Source: Burkholderia cepacia
GTDB lineage: Bacteria > Pseudomonadota > Gammaproteobacteria > Burkholderiales > Burkholderiaceae
Direction of reading: 5' to 3'
Length of the DNA: 64,000 bases
Assembly: GCF_001718835.1 (NCBI RefSeq)
Contig: NZ_CP013444.1
Location: forward strand, 2,604,001 to 2,668,000
Below the pieces are notes generated by a model. The model worked only from the letters and a program-made list of their open reading frames with translations, did no database searches and was not told the origin of the DNA. Position 1 is the stretch's first letter. Each line of letters opens with the position of its first letter. Both the position numbers and the translations under genes were made by a program. This document shows positions 15,990 through 25,753 of the stretch, one piece after another.

Positions 15990-16547
15990 ATGACCGACTC
16001 GCCGCTTCAAACGCCGCCGCTCGGCCCGCAACTCAAGCGCTGGCGTGCGCTGCACCGCGTGAAGCAGAGCCACGCGGCGGAACTGTTCGGCGTGGCGCAA
16101 TCGACGATCTCGCGCTGGGAAGCCGGCCTGCAACAGATGTCGCCCGGCGAGCGCGCGACGGCCGAACGGCTGCTCGCCGCGCGCCTCGATTCCGCGGGCG
16201 ATCACGCGCTTGCGCGGCTCATCTGCGACCATCCCGGCCGCATGCATCTCGTGTGCGACCTCACGCACCGGCTGCTGGCGTGCTCGTCGTTGCGCGCCGC
16301 CGAGTTCGCGAAACCGCTGCCGACGATGCTCGGCACGTCGCTGTGGCGCTACGCGACGCCGGAAATCGTCCGCATGGAAGCCGCGCTCGATACGCTCGGC
16401 TGGCATGATCGCGCGGGGCCGCCGAGCGTCGAATTCGAGACCGGCGCGAATGCGTCGCGCGTCGTGCCGATCCGCGGCAGCATGTGCCGGTGGACACGGA
16501 TGACGTTGTCGGACGGGACGGCCGCGCGGCTCGTGGAAACGCTGTAG
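15990..16547 (+). CDS. XRE-family helix-turn-helix regulator
   Basis: 185 residues. The N-terminal HTH (about residues 14-50) reads LKRWRALHRVKQSHAAELFG then VAQSTISRWEAG, the Cro/CI pattern. The remainder (about 70-180) is a putative sensor domain with LRAAEFAKPLPTML and a Cys/Arg-rich end, without a recognised ligand motif. It is transcribed divergently from RNase T2, 256 bases apart. Confidence 0.8.
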   Translation: MTDSPLQTPPLGPQLKRWRALHRVKQSHAAELFGVAQSTISRWEAGLQQMSPGERATAERLLAARLDSAGDHALARLICDHPGRMHLVCDLTHRLLACSSLRAAEFAKPLPTMLGTSLWRYATPEIVRMEAALDTLGWHDRAGPPSVEFETGANASRVVPIRGSMCRWTRMTLSDGTAARLVETL

Positions 16548-16647
16548 TACGACCCCGCGCATATTTCATGCGTGGACGGCGCGCCGGCGTCCGGCCTAAG
16601 CTTGACGGCTCCCAACCCGGACCTTGCGAACCTTGCGGACCTCACCG

Positions 16648-17229
16648 ATGACTCCCGACACGATCCACGCGCGGCTCGCGTTCCTGCGCGAAGCCGAACG
16701 CCTGAAGGATGTGCTGCGCAGCGGCTACACGTCGGCCGGGCGCGCGGAAAGCACCGCCGAACACAGCTGGCGGCTGTGCCTGATGGCACTCGTATTCGCC
16801 GATGCGCTGCCCGGCATCGACACGCTGAAGCTGCTGAAGCTGTGCGTCGTCCACGATCTCGGCGAGGCGCTGCACGGCGACATCCCGGCGATCGAACAGG
16901 CCGCGCACCCCGACAAGCGCGCGCACGAACGCGACGACCTGCTGACGCTGACCGCGTCGCTCGATCCCGCGCGGCGCGACGAAATCGTCGCACTGTGGGA
17001 TGAATACGACGCGGCCGCGTCGCCCGAAGCGAAGGCCGTCAAGGCGCTCGACAAGCTGGAGACGATCCTGCAGCACACCCAGGGCAGCAATCCGCCCGAT
17101 TTCGACTACGCGTTCAATCTCGGCTATGGCCGCCGCTATACCGACGCCGCACCGCTGTTCAGCGCGATCCGCGACATCGTCGACGCCGACACGCAACGCC
17201 GGATCGACGCGGGCGGGCGGCACGCGTGA
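16648..17229 (+). CDS. HD-domain phosphohydrolase (YfbR-like 5'-nucleotidase family)
   Basis: 193 residues from ATG 16648. The metal-binding HD signature is complete: AEHSWR (His39), VVHDLGEALHGD (His69-Asp70 and following Glu) and a later KALDKLETILQ. Size and motifs match the YfbR/HDDC2 group of 5'-deoxynucleotidases, which dephosphorylate nucleoside monophosphates. It is a single gene about 150 bases before macA. Confidence 0.85.
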   Translation: MTPDTIHARLAFLREAERLKDVLRSGYTSAGRAESTAEHSWRLCLMALVFADALPGIDTLKLLKLCVVHDLGEALHGDIPAIEQAAHPDKRAHERDDLLTLTASLDPARRDEIVALWDEYDAAASPEAKAVKALDKLETILQHTQGSNPPDFDYAFNLGYGRRYTDAAPLFSAIRDIVDADTQRRIDAGGRHA

Positions 17230-17383
17230 TCGGGCAGCGGCGGGCGCAGGCCGCCGCGGCGCGGTAACGATTACCCACAATCGCGCACAGTTCGGCACGA
17301 TTTCCTCAGATGAATTCGCTTATCATGGGCGCCCGATCGGCCGCACGCGTCGCCGACGCCCGATTCATCTTCGCCGTGTCCAC

Positions 17384-18574
17384 ATGAAACAGAACCGTCG
17401 CCGCTGGCGCATCGCGCTGGCCAGTATTGTCGTCGTCGCGATCGCCGGCGGCCTGTCGCTCCACTACCTCTCGCCCGACCGGCATCCGCGCTACCTGAGC
17501 GCGCCCGTCTCGCGCGGCGATCTCGAAAACGCGGTGCTGGCCACCGGTGCGCTGCAGGCATTCAGGCAGGTCGACGTCGGCGCGCAAGTCTCGGGGCAGT
17601 TGAAGTCGCTGAAGGTCAAGCTCGGCGACAAGGTCGAGAAGGGGCAATGGCTCGCGGAAATCGATCCGGTCATCTCGCAGAACGCGCTGCGCCAGGCACG
17701 CGCCAGCGAAGAAAGCCTGCGCGCGCAGCAGCAATCGACCGCCGCGCAACTCACGCAGGCGGAACTCGCGTTCCGGCGCCAGCAGGCCATGCTGCCCGAC
17801 GACGCGACATCGCGCGAGTCGTTCGAAGCCGCGCGCGCGACGCTCGACGTGCAGCGGGCGACGCTCGCGTCGCTCGCCGCGCAGATCCGCTCGGCCCGCA
17901 TCCAGATCGAGACCGCGCAGGCCAACCTCGGCTACACGCGCATCGTCGCGCCGATCGACGGCCAGGTCGTCGCGATCGTCACGCAGGAAGGCCAGACCGT
18001 GATCGCGCAACAGCAGGCGCCGGTGATCCTGAAGCTCGCGGATCTCGACACGATGACCGTGAAGGCGCAGGTCTCGGAAGCCGACGTGATTCGTGTCAAC
18101 GCCGGCCAGACCGCGTATTTCACGATCCTGGGCGAGCCGGACAAGCGCCACTACGGCAAGCTGCGTGCGATCGAACCGGCGCCGCAGAACTTCCTCGAAT
18201 CGCAGGCCGGGCTCGGCGGCGGTGGAGGCGGCGGCGCGAAACCGAATTCCGCGGTGTTCTACAACGCGCTGTTCGAAGTGCCGAATCCCGAGCACCGGCT
18301 GCGCATCTCGATGACCGCGCAGGTCAACATCGTGCTCGGCGACGCGCGCAATGCGCTCAGCATTCCGGCCGCCGCGCTCGGCGAGAAACGCAAGGACGGC
18401 ACCTACGCGGTGCGCGTGCTACGCGCCGACGGCAGCACGGAAACGCGCAACGTCCGCATCGGCATCAACAACAACGTGCGCGTCGAGGTGCTGTCCGGCC
18501 TGAAGGACGGCGAACGCGTCGTGATCGGCGACGCCGACGCCGACTCCCAAGCCGCGTCGGCGACGGGGGCGTGA
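17384..18574 (+). CDS. macA: MacA-type periplasmic adaptor of ABC efflux pump
   Basis: 396 residues from ATG 17384. An N-terminal membrane anchor (about 11-30) is followed by the barrel-sandwich/lipoyl halves (GAQVSGQLKSLKVKLGD and NLGYTRIVAPIDGQVV) around a long coiled-coil hairpin, then beta-barrel and membrane-proximal domains. A poly-glycine insert (GLGGGGGGGAK) lies near residue 281. It links MacB in the inner membrane to the outer-membrane factor. The stop is two bases before the macB ATG. Confidence 0.92.
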   Translation: MKQNRRRWRIALASIVVVAIAGGLSLHYLSPDRHPRYLSAPVSRGDLENAVLATGALQAFRQVDVGAQVSGQLKSLKVKLGDKVEKGQWLAEIDPVISQNALRQARASEESLRAQQQSTAAQLTQAELAFRRQQAMLPDDATSRESFEAARATLDVQRATLASLAAQIRSARIQIETAQANLGYTRIVAPIDGQVVAIVTQEGQTVIAQQQAPVILKLADLDTMTVKAQVSEADVIRVNAGQTAYFTILGEPDKRHYGKLRAIEPAPQNFLESQAGLGGGGGGGAKPNSAVFYNALFEVPNPEHRLRISMTAQVNIVLGDARNALSIPAAALGEKRKDGTYAVRVLRADGSTETRNVRIGINNNVRVEVLSGLKDGERVVIGDADADSQAASATGA

Positions 18575-18576
18575 CG

Positions 18577-20616
18577 ATGACGCGGCCGCTGCTGCAGCTG
18601 ACCGACGTCACGCGGCGCTTTCCGGCCGGCGACAAGGACGTCGTCGTGCTGAACAACGTCAACCTGTCGATCCACGCGGGCGAGATCGTCGCGATCGTCG
18701 GCGCGTCGGGCTCCGGGAAGTCGACGCTGATGAACATCCTCGGCTGCCTCGACCACCCGAGCGAAGGCACCTATACGGTCGGCGGGCGCGACACGCACAT
18801 GCTCGACAGCGACGAGCTCGCGCAACTGCGCCGCGAGCACTTCGGCTTCGTGTTCCAGCGCTATCACCTGCTGCCGCACCTGAGCGCGGTCGCGAACCTG
18901 GAGATGCCGGCGATCTACGCAGGCAGCGCGCCGGCCGAACGCCGCGCACGCGCGCAGCGCCTGCTCGCGCGCCTCGGGCTCGCGGATCGCGCGCACCATC
19001 GCCCCGGGCAACTGTCCGGCGGCCAGCAGCAGCGCGTAAGCATTGCGCGCGCGCTGATGAACGGCGGCCACGTGATCCTCGCCGACGAACCGACCGGCGC
19101 GCTCGACACGAAAAGCGGCCAGGACGTGATCCGCATCCTGCACGAGCTGAACGCGCTCGGCCATACGATCGTCATCGTCACGCACGACAAGGCCGTCGCG
19201 CGCCACGCGCGCCGCATCATCGAGATCAGCGACGGCGAGATCGTCGCCGACCGCTCGAACCCGCACTACGCCGCGGCCGCCGAAACGGCGGCGGAGCCGG
19301 ATACCGCGTGGCACGCGACGCCCGTGCTGCTCGCGCACGCCGGCGCCGATCCGGCGCTCGCCGTCGACGCCGGACAACCTGCACGACCCGCGCGGCCCGC
19401 GCGCCGCCTGTCGGCCGGCTCCGGCCGCTTCGCCGAGGCCTGCCGGATGGCATGGATCGCACTCGTGTCGCACCGGCTGCGCACGCTGCTGACGATGCTC
19501 GGCATCATCATCGGCATCACGTCGGTCGTGTCGATCGTCGCGATCGGCGAAGGCGCGAAGCGCTACATGCTCGACGAGATCGGCAGCATCGGCACGAACA
19601 CGATCAACATCTACCCGGGCACCGACTGGGGCGACAGCCGCGCCGATGCGATCCAGACGCTCGTGCCGGCCGATGTCGCCGCGCTCGCCGAGCAGCCGTA
19701 CGTCGACAGCGCGACGCCCGAAACGTCGCGCACGCTGCTGCTGCGCTACCGCAATGTCGACGTGAACGCACTCGTGAGCGGCGTCGGCGACCGCTTCTTC
19801 CAGGCGCGCGGGATGAAGCTGGCGCTGGGCGTCGCGTTCGACGAGGACGCGGTGCGCCGTCAGGTGCAGGTGGCCGTGATCGACCAGAACACGCGCCGCA
19901 AGCTGTTCGGCGCGACGCGCAACCCGATCGGCGAAGTGATCCTGGTCGACAACGTGCCGTGCGTGGTGATCGGCGTGACGGCGGACAAGAAAAGCGCGTT
20001 CGGCAGCGTGAAGAGCCTGAACGTGTGGGTGCCGTATACGACCGCGAGCGGGCGCCTCTTCGGGCAGCGTTATCTCGACAGCATCACCGTGCGCGTGCGC
20101 GACGGGCAGCCGAGCCAGGCCGCCGAGCAGAGCCTGACGAAGCTGATCACCCAGCGCCACGGCCGCAAGGACTTCTTCACGTACAACATGGACAGCGTCG
20201 TGAAGACCGTCGAGAAGACCGGCCAGTCGCTGACGCTGCTGCTGTCGTTGATCGCCGTGATCTCGCTCGTCGTCGGCGGGATCGGCGTGATGAACATCAT
20301 GCTGGTGTCGGTCACCGAGCGCACGCGCGAAATCGGCATCCGGATGGCGGTCGGCGCGCGCCAGTCCGACATCCTGCAGCAGTTTCTCGTCGAGGCCGTG
20401 CTGGTCTGCCTGCTCGGCGGCACGATCGGCATCGCGCTGTCGTTCGGGCTCGGCGTGCTGTTCTCGATGTTCGTCGCGCAGTGGAAGATGGTGTTCTCGG
20501 CCGGCGCGATCGTGACCGCGTTCGTCTGCTCGACGCTCACCGGTGTGATATTCGGCTTCATGCCCGCGCGCAATGCATCGCGGCTCGATCCGATCGATGC
20601 GCTCGCGCGCGACTGA
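18577..20616 (+). CDS. macB: MacB-type ABC transporter, ATPase-permease fusion
   Basis: 679 residues. The N-terminal ATPase has Walker A (GASGSGKST, 42-50), the signature LSGGQQQR and Walker B ILADEPTGALD. An Ala/Pro-rich linker (about 230-290) leads to the first TM helix (TLLTMLGIIIGITSVV), a large periplasmic domain and three C-terminal TM helices ending in the FtsX-like MPARNASRLDPIDALA. It powers efflux of macrolides, lipopeptides or siderophores in the family; the substrate is unknown here. It is the middle gene of the tripartite operon. Confidence 0.94.
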   Translation: MTRPLLQLTDVTRRFPAGDKDVVVLNNVNLSIHAGEIVAIVGASGSGKSTLMNILGCLDHPSEGTYTVGGRDTHMLDSDELAQLRREHFGFVFQRYHLLPHLSAVANLEMPAIYAGSAPAERRARAQRLLARLGLADRAHHRPGQLSGGQQQRVSIARALMNGGHVILADEPTGALDTKSGQDVIRILHELNALGHTIVIVTHDKAVARHARRIIEISDGEIVADRSNPHYAAAAETAAEPDTAWHATPVLLAHAGADPALAVDAGQPARPARPARRLSAGSGRFAEACRMAWIALVSHRLRTLLTMLGIIIGITSVVSIVAIGEGAKRYMLDEIGSIGTNTINIYPGTDWGDSRADAIQTLVPADVAALAEQPYVDSATPETSRTLLLRYRNVDVNALVSGVGDRFFQARGMKLALGVAFDEDAVRRQVQVAVIDQNTRRKLFGATRNPIGEVILVDNVPCVVIGVTADKKSAFGSVKSLNVWVPYTTASGRLFGQRYLDSITVRVRDGQPSQAAEQSLTKLITQRHGRKDFFTYNMDSVVKTVEKTGQSLTLLLSLIAVISLVVGGIGVMNIMLVSVTERTREIGIRMAVGARQSDILQQFLVEAVLVCLLGGTIGIALSFGLGVLFSMFVAQWKMVFSAGAIVTAFVCSTLTGVIFGFMPARNASRLDPIDALARD

Positions 20617-20621
20617 CAAAA

Positions 20622-22007
20622 ATGACCAAGACCCTGCCCTACCCGATCCGCCGCCTGGGCGCGCTCGCCTGCGCCGCCGCGCTCATCGCCGGCTGCGCGG
20701 CCACGCGCGACCGGCCGCCGCCGCCGGTCGCGATGCCGGCCCACTGGGAATCGCCCGTGCCGCCGGACGCGCCCAACGCGCCCGCCGCGCCGGCGGACTG
20801 GTGGCGCAGCTTCGGCGATCCGCAACTCGACGCGCTGATCGACGACGCGCTGCGCGCCAACAACGATCTCGCGATCGCGGCGATCCGCGTGTACCGCGCG
20901 CAACTGCAAGCCGGGCTCGCGAACACGAACCTGACGCCCAACGTGACGCTCGGCGCGAACGGTGCCGTGTCGCGCACGCTCGATACGCACCAGATGGGCC
21001 GCGCGAGCGGCGTCACCGGCGCGCTGAGCTACGAGCTCGACCTGTGGGGCCGGCTGGCCGCGCTGCGCGACGCCGCGCGCTGGGAAGCCGACGCGACGGC
21101 CGCCGATCTCGAGGCCGCGCGGCTGTCGCTGATCGGCACGACCGCGTCGCTGTACTGGCGGATCGGCTTTCTGAACCGGCAGATCGCGCTCGGCGACGCG
21201 AACATCGCGTATGCGGCGCGCACGGTCGCGCTGGTGCGCTCGCGCCACGCGGCCGGCGCGACTTCCGGGCTCGACCTGGCGCAGGCCGAACAGAGCCTCG
21301 CCACGCAACGGGCCGCGCAGACACGCCTGATCCAGCAGCGTACCGAGAACCGTCACGCCCTCGCGATCCTGTTCGACCGGCCGCCGCAACAGCTTGCGGC
21401 CGAACCGCCGGCGCTCCCCGACGCGCCGCCGCCGGAAGTGGCGGCCGGCCTGCCGGCCAGCCTGCTCGGCCGGCGCCCCGACTTGCGCGCGGCGGAATTC
21501 AGGCTGCGCGAATCGCTCGCGCAGGTCGACGCGACACGTACCAGTTTCTACCCGACCTTCACGCTGACGGGCGCGGCCGGCACGTCGAGCACGAGCCTCG
21601 AGCGCGTGCTCGCGAATCCGGTCGGCACGCTCGGGCTCGGCCTGGCCCTGCCGTTCATCCAGTGGAACACGATGCAGCTGCAGATCAAGGTGTCGAAGAC
21701 GCAGTACGAGGAAGCCGTCGTCGGGTTCCGGCAGAAGCTCTACACGGCACTCGCGGAAGTCGAGAACGCGCTGTCGGCGCGCGTCCAGCTCGAACGCGAG
21801 GCCGAACAGCGCGCGCTGGCGCTGGCGCAGGCGCGGCGCGCGGAAACGCTGGCCGCCGCGCAGTTCGCGGCCGGCGCGACCGCCGTGCAACCGTGGCTCG
21901 ACCAGCAGCAGCGGCTGCGCGACGCGCAAAGCGCCGACGAACAGACGCGGCTGGACCGGCTCGACAACCAGATGACGCTGTACCGCGCGCTCGGCGGCGG
22001 CGCGTAG
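20622..22007 (+). CDS. NodT-family outer-membrane efflux lipoprotein
   Basis: 461 residues from ATG 20622, five bases after macB. A lipobox (LIAGC, Cys25) gives a lipidated outer-membrane channel. Typical OMF repeats are present: DWWRSFGDPQLDALI, the LGRRPDLRAAEFRLR block and LYTALAEVENAL. It should form the TolC-like trimer of the MacAB pump. Confidence 0.93.
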   Translation: MTKTLPYPIRRLGALACAAALIAGCAATRDRPPPPVAMPAHWESPVPPDAPNAPAAPADWWRSFGDPQLDALIDDALRANNDLAIAAIRVYRAQLQAGLANTNLTPNVTLGANGAVSRTLDTHQMGRASGVTGALSYELDLWGRLAALRDAARWEADATAADLEAARLSLIGTTASLYWRIGFLNRQIALGDANIAYAARTVALVRSRHAAGATSGLDLAQAEQSLATQRAAQTRLIQQRTENRHALAILFDRPPQQLAAEPPALPDAPPPEVAAGLPASLLGRRPDLRAAEFRLRESLAQVDATRTSFYPTFTLTGAAGTSSTSLERVLANPVGTLGLGLALPFIQWNTMQLQIKVSKTQYEEAVVGFRQKLYTALAEVENALSARVQLEREAEQRALALAQARRAETLAAAQFAAGATAVQPWLDQQQRLRDAQSADEQTRLDRLDNQMTLYRALGGGA

Positions 22008-22050
22008 CAAGTCGTCGGTCGCGATGCGACGGCCGCGCCGCCCGCGCCCG

Positions 22051-23577
22051 TCACTCCGCCACCGCTGCCCGCCGCCGCGCCGGCGCGAACGCCACCGCGC
22101 TCGCCGTCGCGAGCACGGCCACGCCGGCCGCGCCGTACACCATCACCCAGCCGAACCCGTGTACGAGCGCCGCATGCAAGGCCGCGCCGGTCGGGTCGGC
22201 TTGGGCCAGCGCACGCCATCCGTCCACGCGGCCGGCCGCGATCTCCTGCGCGAGCCGGCGCAGCGCCCCGTCGCCGATCGTGCCCGCGACACCGCCCTTC
22301 AGGCTCGCGACGATCCCCGCGACCAGCACGAAGCCCATCGCCGCGATATTCAGTGCGAGCGAGATCATCCGCGCACTCATGTCGATGCCCGACGCCATCC
22401 CGGCCCGCGCGCTCGGCACCGCCCCCGTCGTCGTGTTGGTCACCGGCGTGTTCGTGAGCCCGAGCCCGATGCCGGCGATCACGCAGCCGGGCAGCATCGT
22501 CATCCAGCTCGCGTGGTCGGCCGCGCTGCCGATCCGCATCAGCGCAAAACCGGCGGCAATCGTGAACAGGCCGCCCGGGATCACGACGCCCGGCCCGTAG
22601 CGCAGCGCGAGCCGTTCGCCGAACGGCGGCGCGACCAGCGTCGGCAGCGTGTACGCGAGCAACGCGAGGCCGGCCGTCACGCTGTCGTAGCCGAGCGCGA
22701 CCTGGAACCAGATCGGCAGGTAGATCATGAACGGCCAGAAGCTGAAGTTCATCCCCATCGAGCCGAAGATCGCGCCGGTGAACGCGCGGATCCGGAACAC
22801 CGAGAAGTCGAACATCGGCCGCGCGCTGCAGCGCTCGGCGACGACGAAGCCGGCCAGCGCGAGCGCGGTCGCGCCGAGCACCGCGAGCCCGGTCGCGCTG
22901 GTCAGGCCGATCGCGGCGCTTTGCGTGATGTAGAAGGCGAGGCCCAGCACCGCGAGCGACAGCGTGACGATGCCCGCCACGTCGAGGCTGCCCGCGTGCG
23001 GATCGCGCGACTCCTGCACCGCGCCGCCGATCAGCGCGAGCGCGACGGCCGCGAGCGGCGCATGGACGAGAAACACCCACGGCCAGTTCGCCAGCGCGAC
23101 GATCGCGCCGCCGACGATCGGCCCGAAGCCGAGCCCGATGCCGAACACGATCCCCCAGATCCCGAACGCGCGGCCGCGCTCGCGGCCCTCGCGGAACTGG
23201 TGCGACAGCACGGCTATCTGGCAGATCAGCATCGCGCCGCCGCTGGCGCCCTGCAGCAGCCGGCCCGCGACCAGCACCGGCACGTTCGGCGCGAGCCCGC
23301 ACAGCAGCGACGTCGCGCCGAACAGCAGCGTGCTGGCGACATACATGCGCTTGCGGCCGAACCGGTCGGCGAGCGTGCCGGCCGCCATCAGCACGGTCGT
23401 GCACGCGATCGTGTACGCGTTCATGATCCACTGCATGCCGTTGAAATCGCCATGCAGCACGTGTTCGAGCGTCGGCAGGATCACCGGCACGCTCGAGATT
23501 TCGAGGCCGAACATCAGCGACGTGAGACAGACGGCCGCGAGCGCGACCGCATTCCTGCGGGAGTCGGATAGCGTCAT
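22051..23577 (-). CDS. MFS drug transporter, DHA2 (EmrB/QacA) family
   Basis: 508 residues from ATG 23577 with about 14 hydrophobic segments. Motif A reads GTLADRFGRKRMY and the motif C region GIVFGIGLGFGPIVGG. It should export a drug-like compound using the proton gradient in the inner membrane. The LysR gene at 23699 is divergent, which suggests that regulator controls it. Confidence 0.88.
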   Translation of the reverse strand: MTLSDSRRNAVALAAVCLTSLMFGLEISSVPVILPTLEHVLHGDFNGMQWIMNAYTIACTTVLMAAGTLADRFGRKRMYVASTLLFGATSLLCGLAPNVPVLVAGRLLQGASGGAMLICQIAVLSHQFREGRERGRAFGIWGIVFGIGLGFGPIVGGAIVALANWPWVFLVHAPLAAVALALIGGAVQESRDPHAGSLDVAGIVTLSLAVLGLAFYITQSAAIGLTSATGLAVLGATALALAGFVVAERCSARPMFDFSVFRIRAFTGAIFGSMGMNFSFWPFMIYLPIWFQVALGYDSVTAGLALLAYTLPTLVAPPFGERLALRYGPGVVIPGGLFTIAAGFALMRIGSAADHASWMTMLPGCVIAGIGLGLTNTPVTNTTTGAVPSARAGMASGIDMSARMISLALNIAAMGFVLVAGIVASLKGGVAGTIGDGALRRLAQEIAAGRVDGWRALAQADPTGAALHAALVHGFGWVMVYGAAGVAVLATASAVAFAPARRRAAVAE

Positions 23578-23698
23578 GGGGAGTCGTGGCGTCGCGTAAT
23601 GAACGGGAGTCGGTACTATATTGGGAACCTCACTCCCCATTGACTCATGCAATTCGCATGACCCGGGAATGCAAGGCACCAATCAAACGAGCGATCCG

Positions 23699-24604
23699 AT
23701 GGATGACAGACTGGAAGGGGTAGCGGTGTTCGTGCAGGTGGTCGAGGCCGGCAGCTTCGCGCTCGCGGCGGAGCGGCTCGACATGACGCGTTCGGCCGTC
23801 GGCAAGGCGGTCGCGCGGCTCGAGAAGCGGCTCGGTGCGCGGCTGCTGCAGCGCACGACGCGCAGCCAGAGCCTGACCGACGACGGCCAGGCGTACTACG
23901 ACCGCTGCGTGCGCGCGCTGGCGGAACTGGAAGCGGCGGAGGCCGACCTCGACTGCGGCCGCAACGAGCCGCGCGGCAAGCTGCGCCTGAGCGTGCCGCT
24001 CGCGTTCGGGCACCACTGCGTCGCGCCGATCCTGACGGAGCTCGCCCATACCTATCCGCATCTGCAGATCGACCTGTCGATCACCGACCGTTTCGTCGAT
24101 CTCGTCGAGGAAGGCATCGACCTCGCGGTGCGGATCGGCACGCTCGCGGACAGCACGAGCCTCGCGGTGCGGCGGCTCGGCACGCAATACGGGAGCCTCG
24201 GCGCCGCGCCGTCGTATCTCGCGCGCTACGGCACGCCGGCGACGCTCGACGCGCTCGCGCAGCACCGGACGATCGCTTATTCGCGCGGCGGCGTGCCGCG
24301 GCCGTGGGAAGTGCGCGATGCGGACGGACGCGCGGTGCGCGTCGACGTCCGGCATCAGCTCAGTTTCGACGACGTGCAGGCGATCGCGGCGGCCGGCGCA
24401 GCGGGGTTCGGGATCGCCTGGCTGCCGAGCTGGCTGCTCGCGCAATACGTGCGCCGCGGCGAACTCGTCGTCCTGCGGGAACGCTGTTTCGTCGACCAGG
24501 GCGAGATCAACGTCGTCTGGCCCCGGACCCGCTACCTGCCGCGCAAGACGCGCTGCGTGATCGACGCGCTCGTCGACGCGCTCGTGCCGCTGTTCACCGA
24601 CTAG
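23699..24604 (+). CDS. LysR-family transcriptional regulator
   Basis: 301 residues from ATG 23699 (MDDRLEGVAVFVQVVEAG). The N-terminal winged helix (LDMTRSAVGKAVARLEKRL) and the effector domain with LSITDRFVDLVEEGIDLAVRIG are standard. The 121-base divergent gap to the MFS gene contains an imperfect dyad (TGCAATTC and GGAATGCA near 23647-23674), a plausible operator. The effector domain is close in sequence to the LysR remnant at 58877-59452. Confidence 0.88.
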   Translation: MDDRLEGVAVFVQVVEAGSFALAAERLDMTRSAVGKAVARLEKRLGARLLQRTTRSQSLTDDGQAYYDRCVRALAELEAAEADLDCGRNEPRGKLRLSVPLAFGHHCVAPILTELAHTYPHLQIDLSITDRFVDLVEEGIDLAVRIGTLADSTSLAVRRLGTQYGSLGAAPSYLARYGTPATLDALAQHRTIAYSRGGVPRPWEVRDADGRAVRVDVRHQLSFDDVQAIAAAGAAGFGIAWLPSWLLAQYVRRGELVVLRERCFVDQGEINVVWPRTRYLPRKTRCVIDALVDALVPLFTD

Positions 24605-24613
24605 GGTCGGTGT

Positions 24614-25753
24614 TTACGCGTTGCCCAGCTCGACGAGCGGATGCGCGAACAGCTTCCACGGCGACGTGAGGAAATGCCGCACGCGTTCGGCGCGCAGCTC
24701 GACGAGCGACGCGGGCGCCCAGCGCGGCTTGCGATCCTTGTCGACGAGATGCGCGCGTACGCCTTCGCAGAAGTCGCCTTCCTCGATCGCTCGCGCGACG
24801 ATGCCGAGCTCCATCCGGAACGATTCGGCGAGCGTCATCTGGCGGCCGCGCAGCAGCGCCTCGCGTGTCACGTACAGCATCGTCGGCGAATGGCCGGTGA
24901 GCGCATCGAGCGTCGCCTGCAGCCATTGACGGTGCTCGCGCGACAGTTCGTCGCGCGCGAGTTCCTGCTTCAGCGTCGCGACGATCCGCTCGACGGTCGA
25001 GCGCTTGTCGAAGTGACGCACGATCCACGGCATCTGGCCGTCGAGCGCCGCATGCGGCACCACGTTGCACGGCGGCTCGAACACCCGGCGCAGCGCGGCG
25101 AGCACGTCGCCGTCCCATTTGAGGTTCTCGATGCGCGTCTCGAACGTGTCGAGCCATGCGGACGGCACGCACAGATCCGCGAGCTTCGCGGTCAGCGCGT
25201 CGGCACCCGACAGCATCGCGCCGGTCAGCCCGACGTACAGCTCGAGTTCGACCGGCATGCGCGACAGGAAATGCGTCGCGCCGACATCGGGCACGAGGCC
25301 GATGCGCGTTTCCGGCATCGCGATCTTGCTGCGCTCGGTCGCGACGCGCAACGCGGCGCCCTGCGCAAGGCCCATCCCGCCGCCCATCGTCACGCCGTCC
25401 ATCAGCGCGACCACCGGCTTCGGGAACGTATGGATCGCGTAGTCGAGCCGGTATTCGTCGACGAAGAACGGCAGCCAGGTTTCGCGCTGCGCGACCATCT
25501 TGTAGAGCGCGCGCACGTCGCCGCCCGCGCAGAAGCCCTTCTCGCCCGCCCCGCGCAGCACGACCGCGACGATCTGGTCGTCGTGGCGGCAGCGCTCGAG
25601 CAGCGCGGCCAGCTCGCCGATCATCGCGTACGACAGCGCGTTGAGCGCGGCCGGCCGGTTCAGCGTGATCAGCGCCACGCGATTCACCACGCGGAACAGC
25701 ACCTCGGGCGCGGCGTCGGCGAACGCGTCGTGATTCGTGACCGGCGTGCTCAT
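24614..25753 (-). CDS. 3-hydroxyisobutyryl-CoA hydrolase (crotonase family)
   Basis: 379 residues, longer than ordinary enoyl-CoA hydratases and typical of HIBCH. Oxyanion and catalytic blocks: GFCAGGDVRALY, DGVTMGGGMGL and PETRIGLVPDVGATHFLSR, with the HIBCH-specific C-terminal region. It releases 3-hydroxyisobutyrate from its CoA ester in valine breakdown. Its ATG overlaps the stop of the preceding hydratase gene (ATGA), and it is last in the operon. Confidence 0.9.
   Translation of the reverse strand: MSTPVTNHDAFADAAPEVLFRVVNRVALITLNRPAALNALSYAMIGELAALLERCRHDDQIVAVVLRGAGEKGFCAGGDVRALYKMVAQRETWLPFFVDEYRLDYAIHTFPKPVVALMDGVTMGGGMGLAQGAALRVATERSKIAMPETRIGLVPDVGATHFLSRMPVELELYVGLTGAMLSGADALTAKLADLCVPSAWLDTFETRIENLKWDGDVLAALRRVFEPPCNVVPHAALDGQMPWIVRHFDKRSTVERIVATLKQELARDELSREHRQWLQATLDALTGHSPTMLYVTREALLRGRQMTLAESFRMELGIVARAIEEGDFCEGVRAHLVDKDRKPRWAPASLVELRAERVRHFLTSPWKLFAHPLVELGNA

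Noticed and set aside
18403..20619. A 738-codon minus-strand open frame opposite macB
   Set aside because: Antisense shadow of MacB, same compositional artefact.
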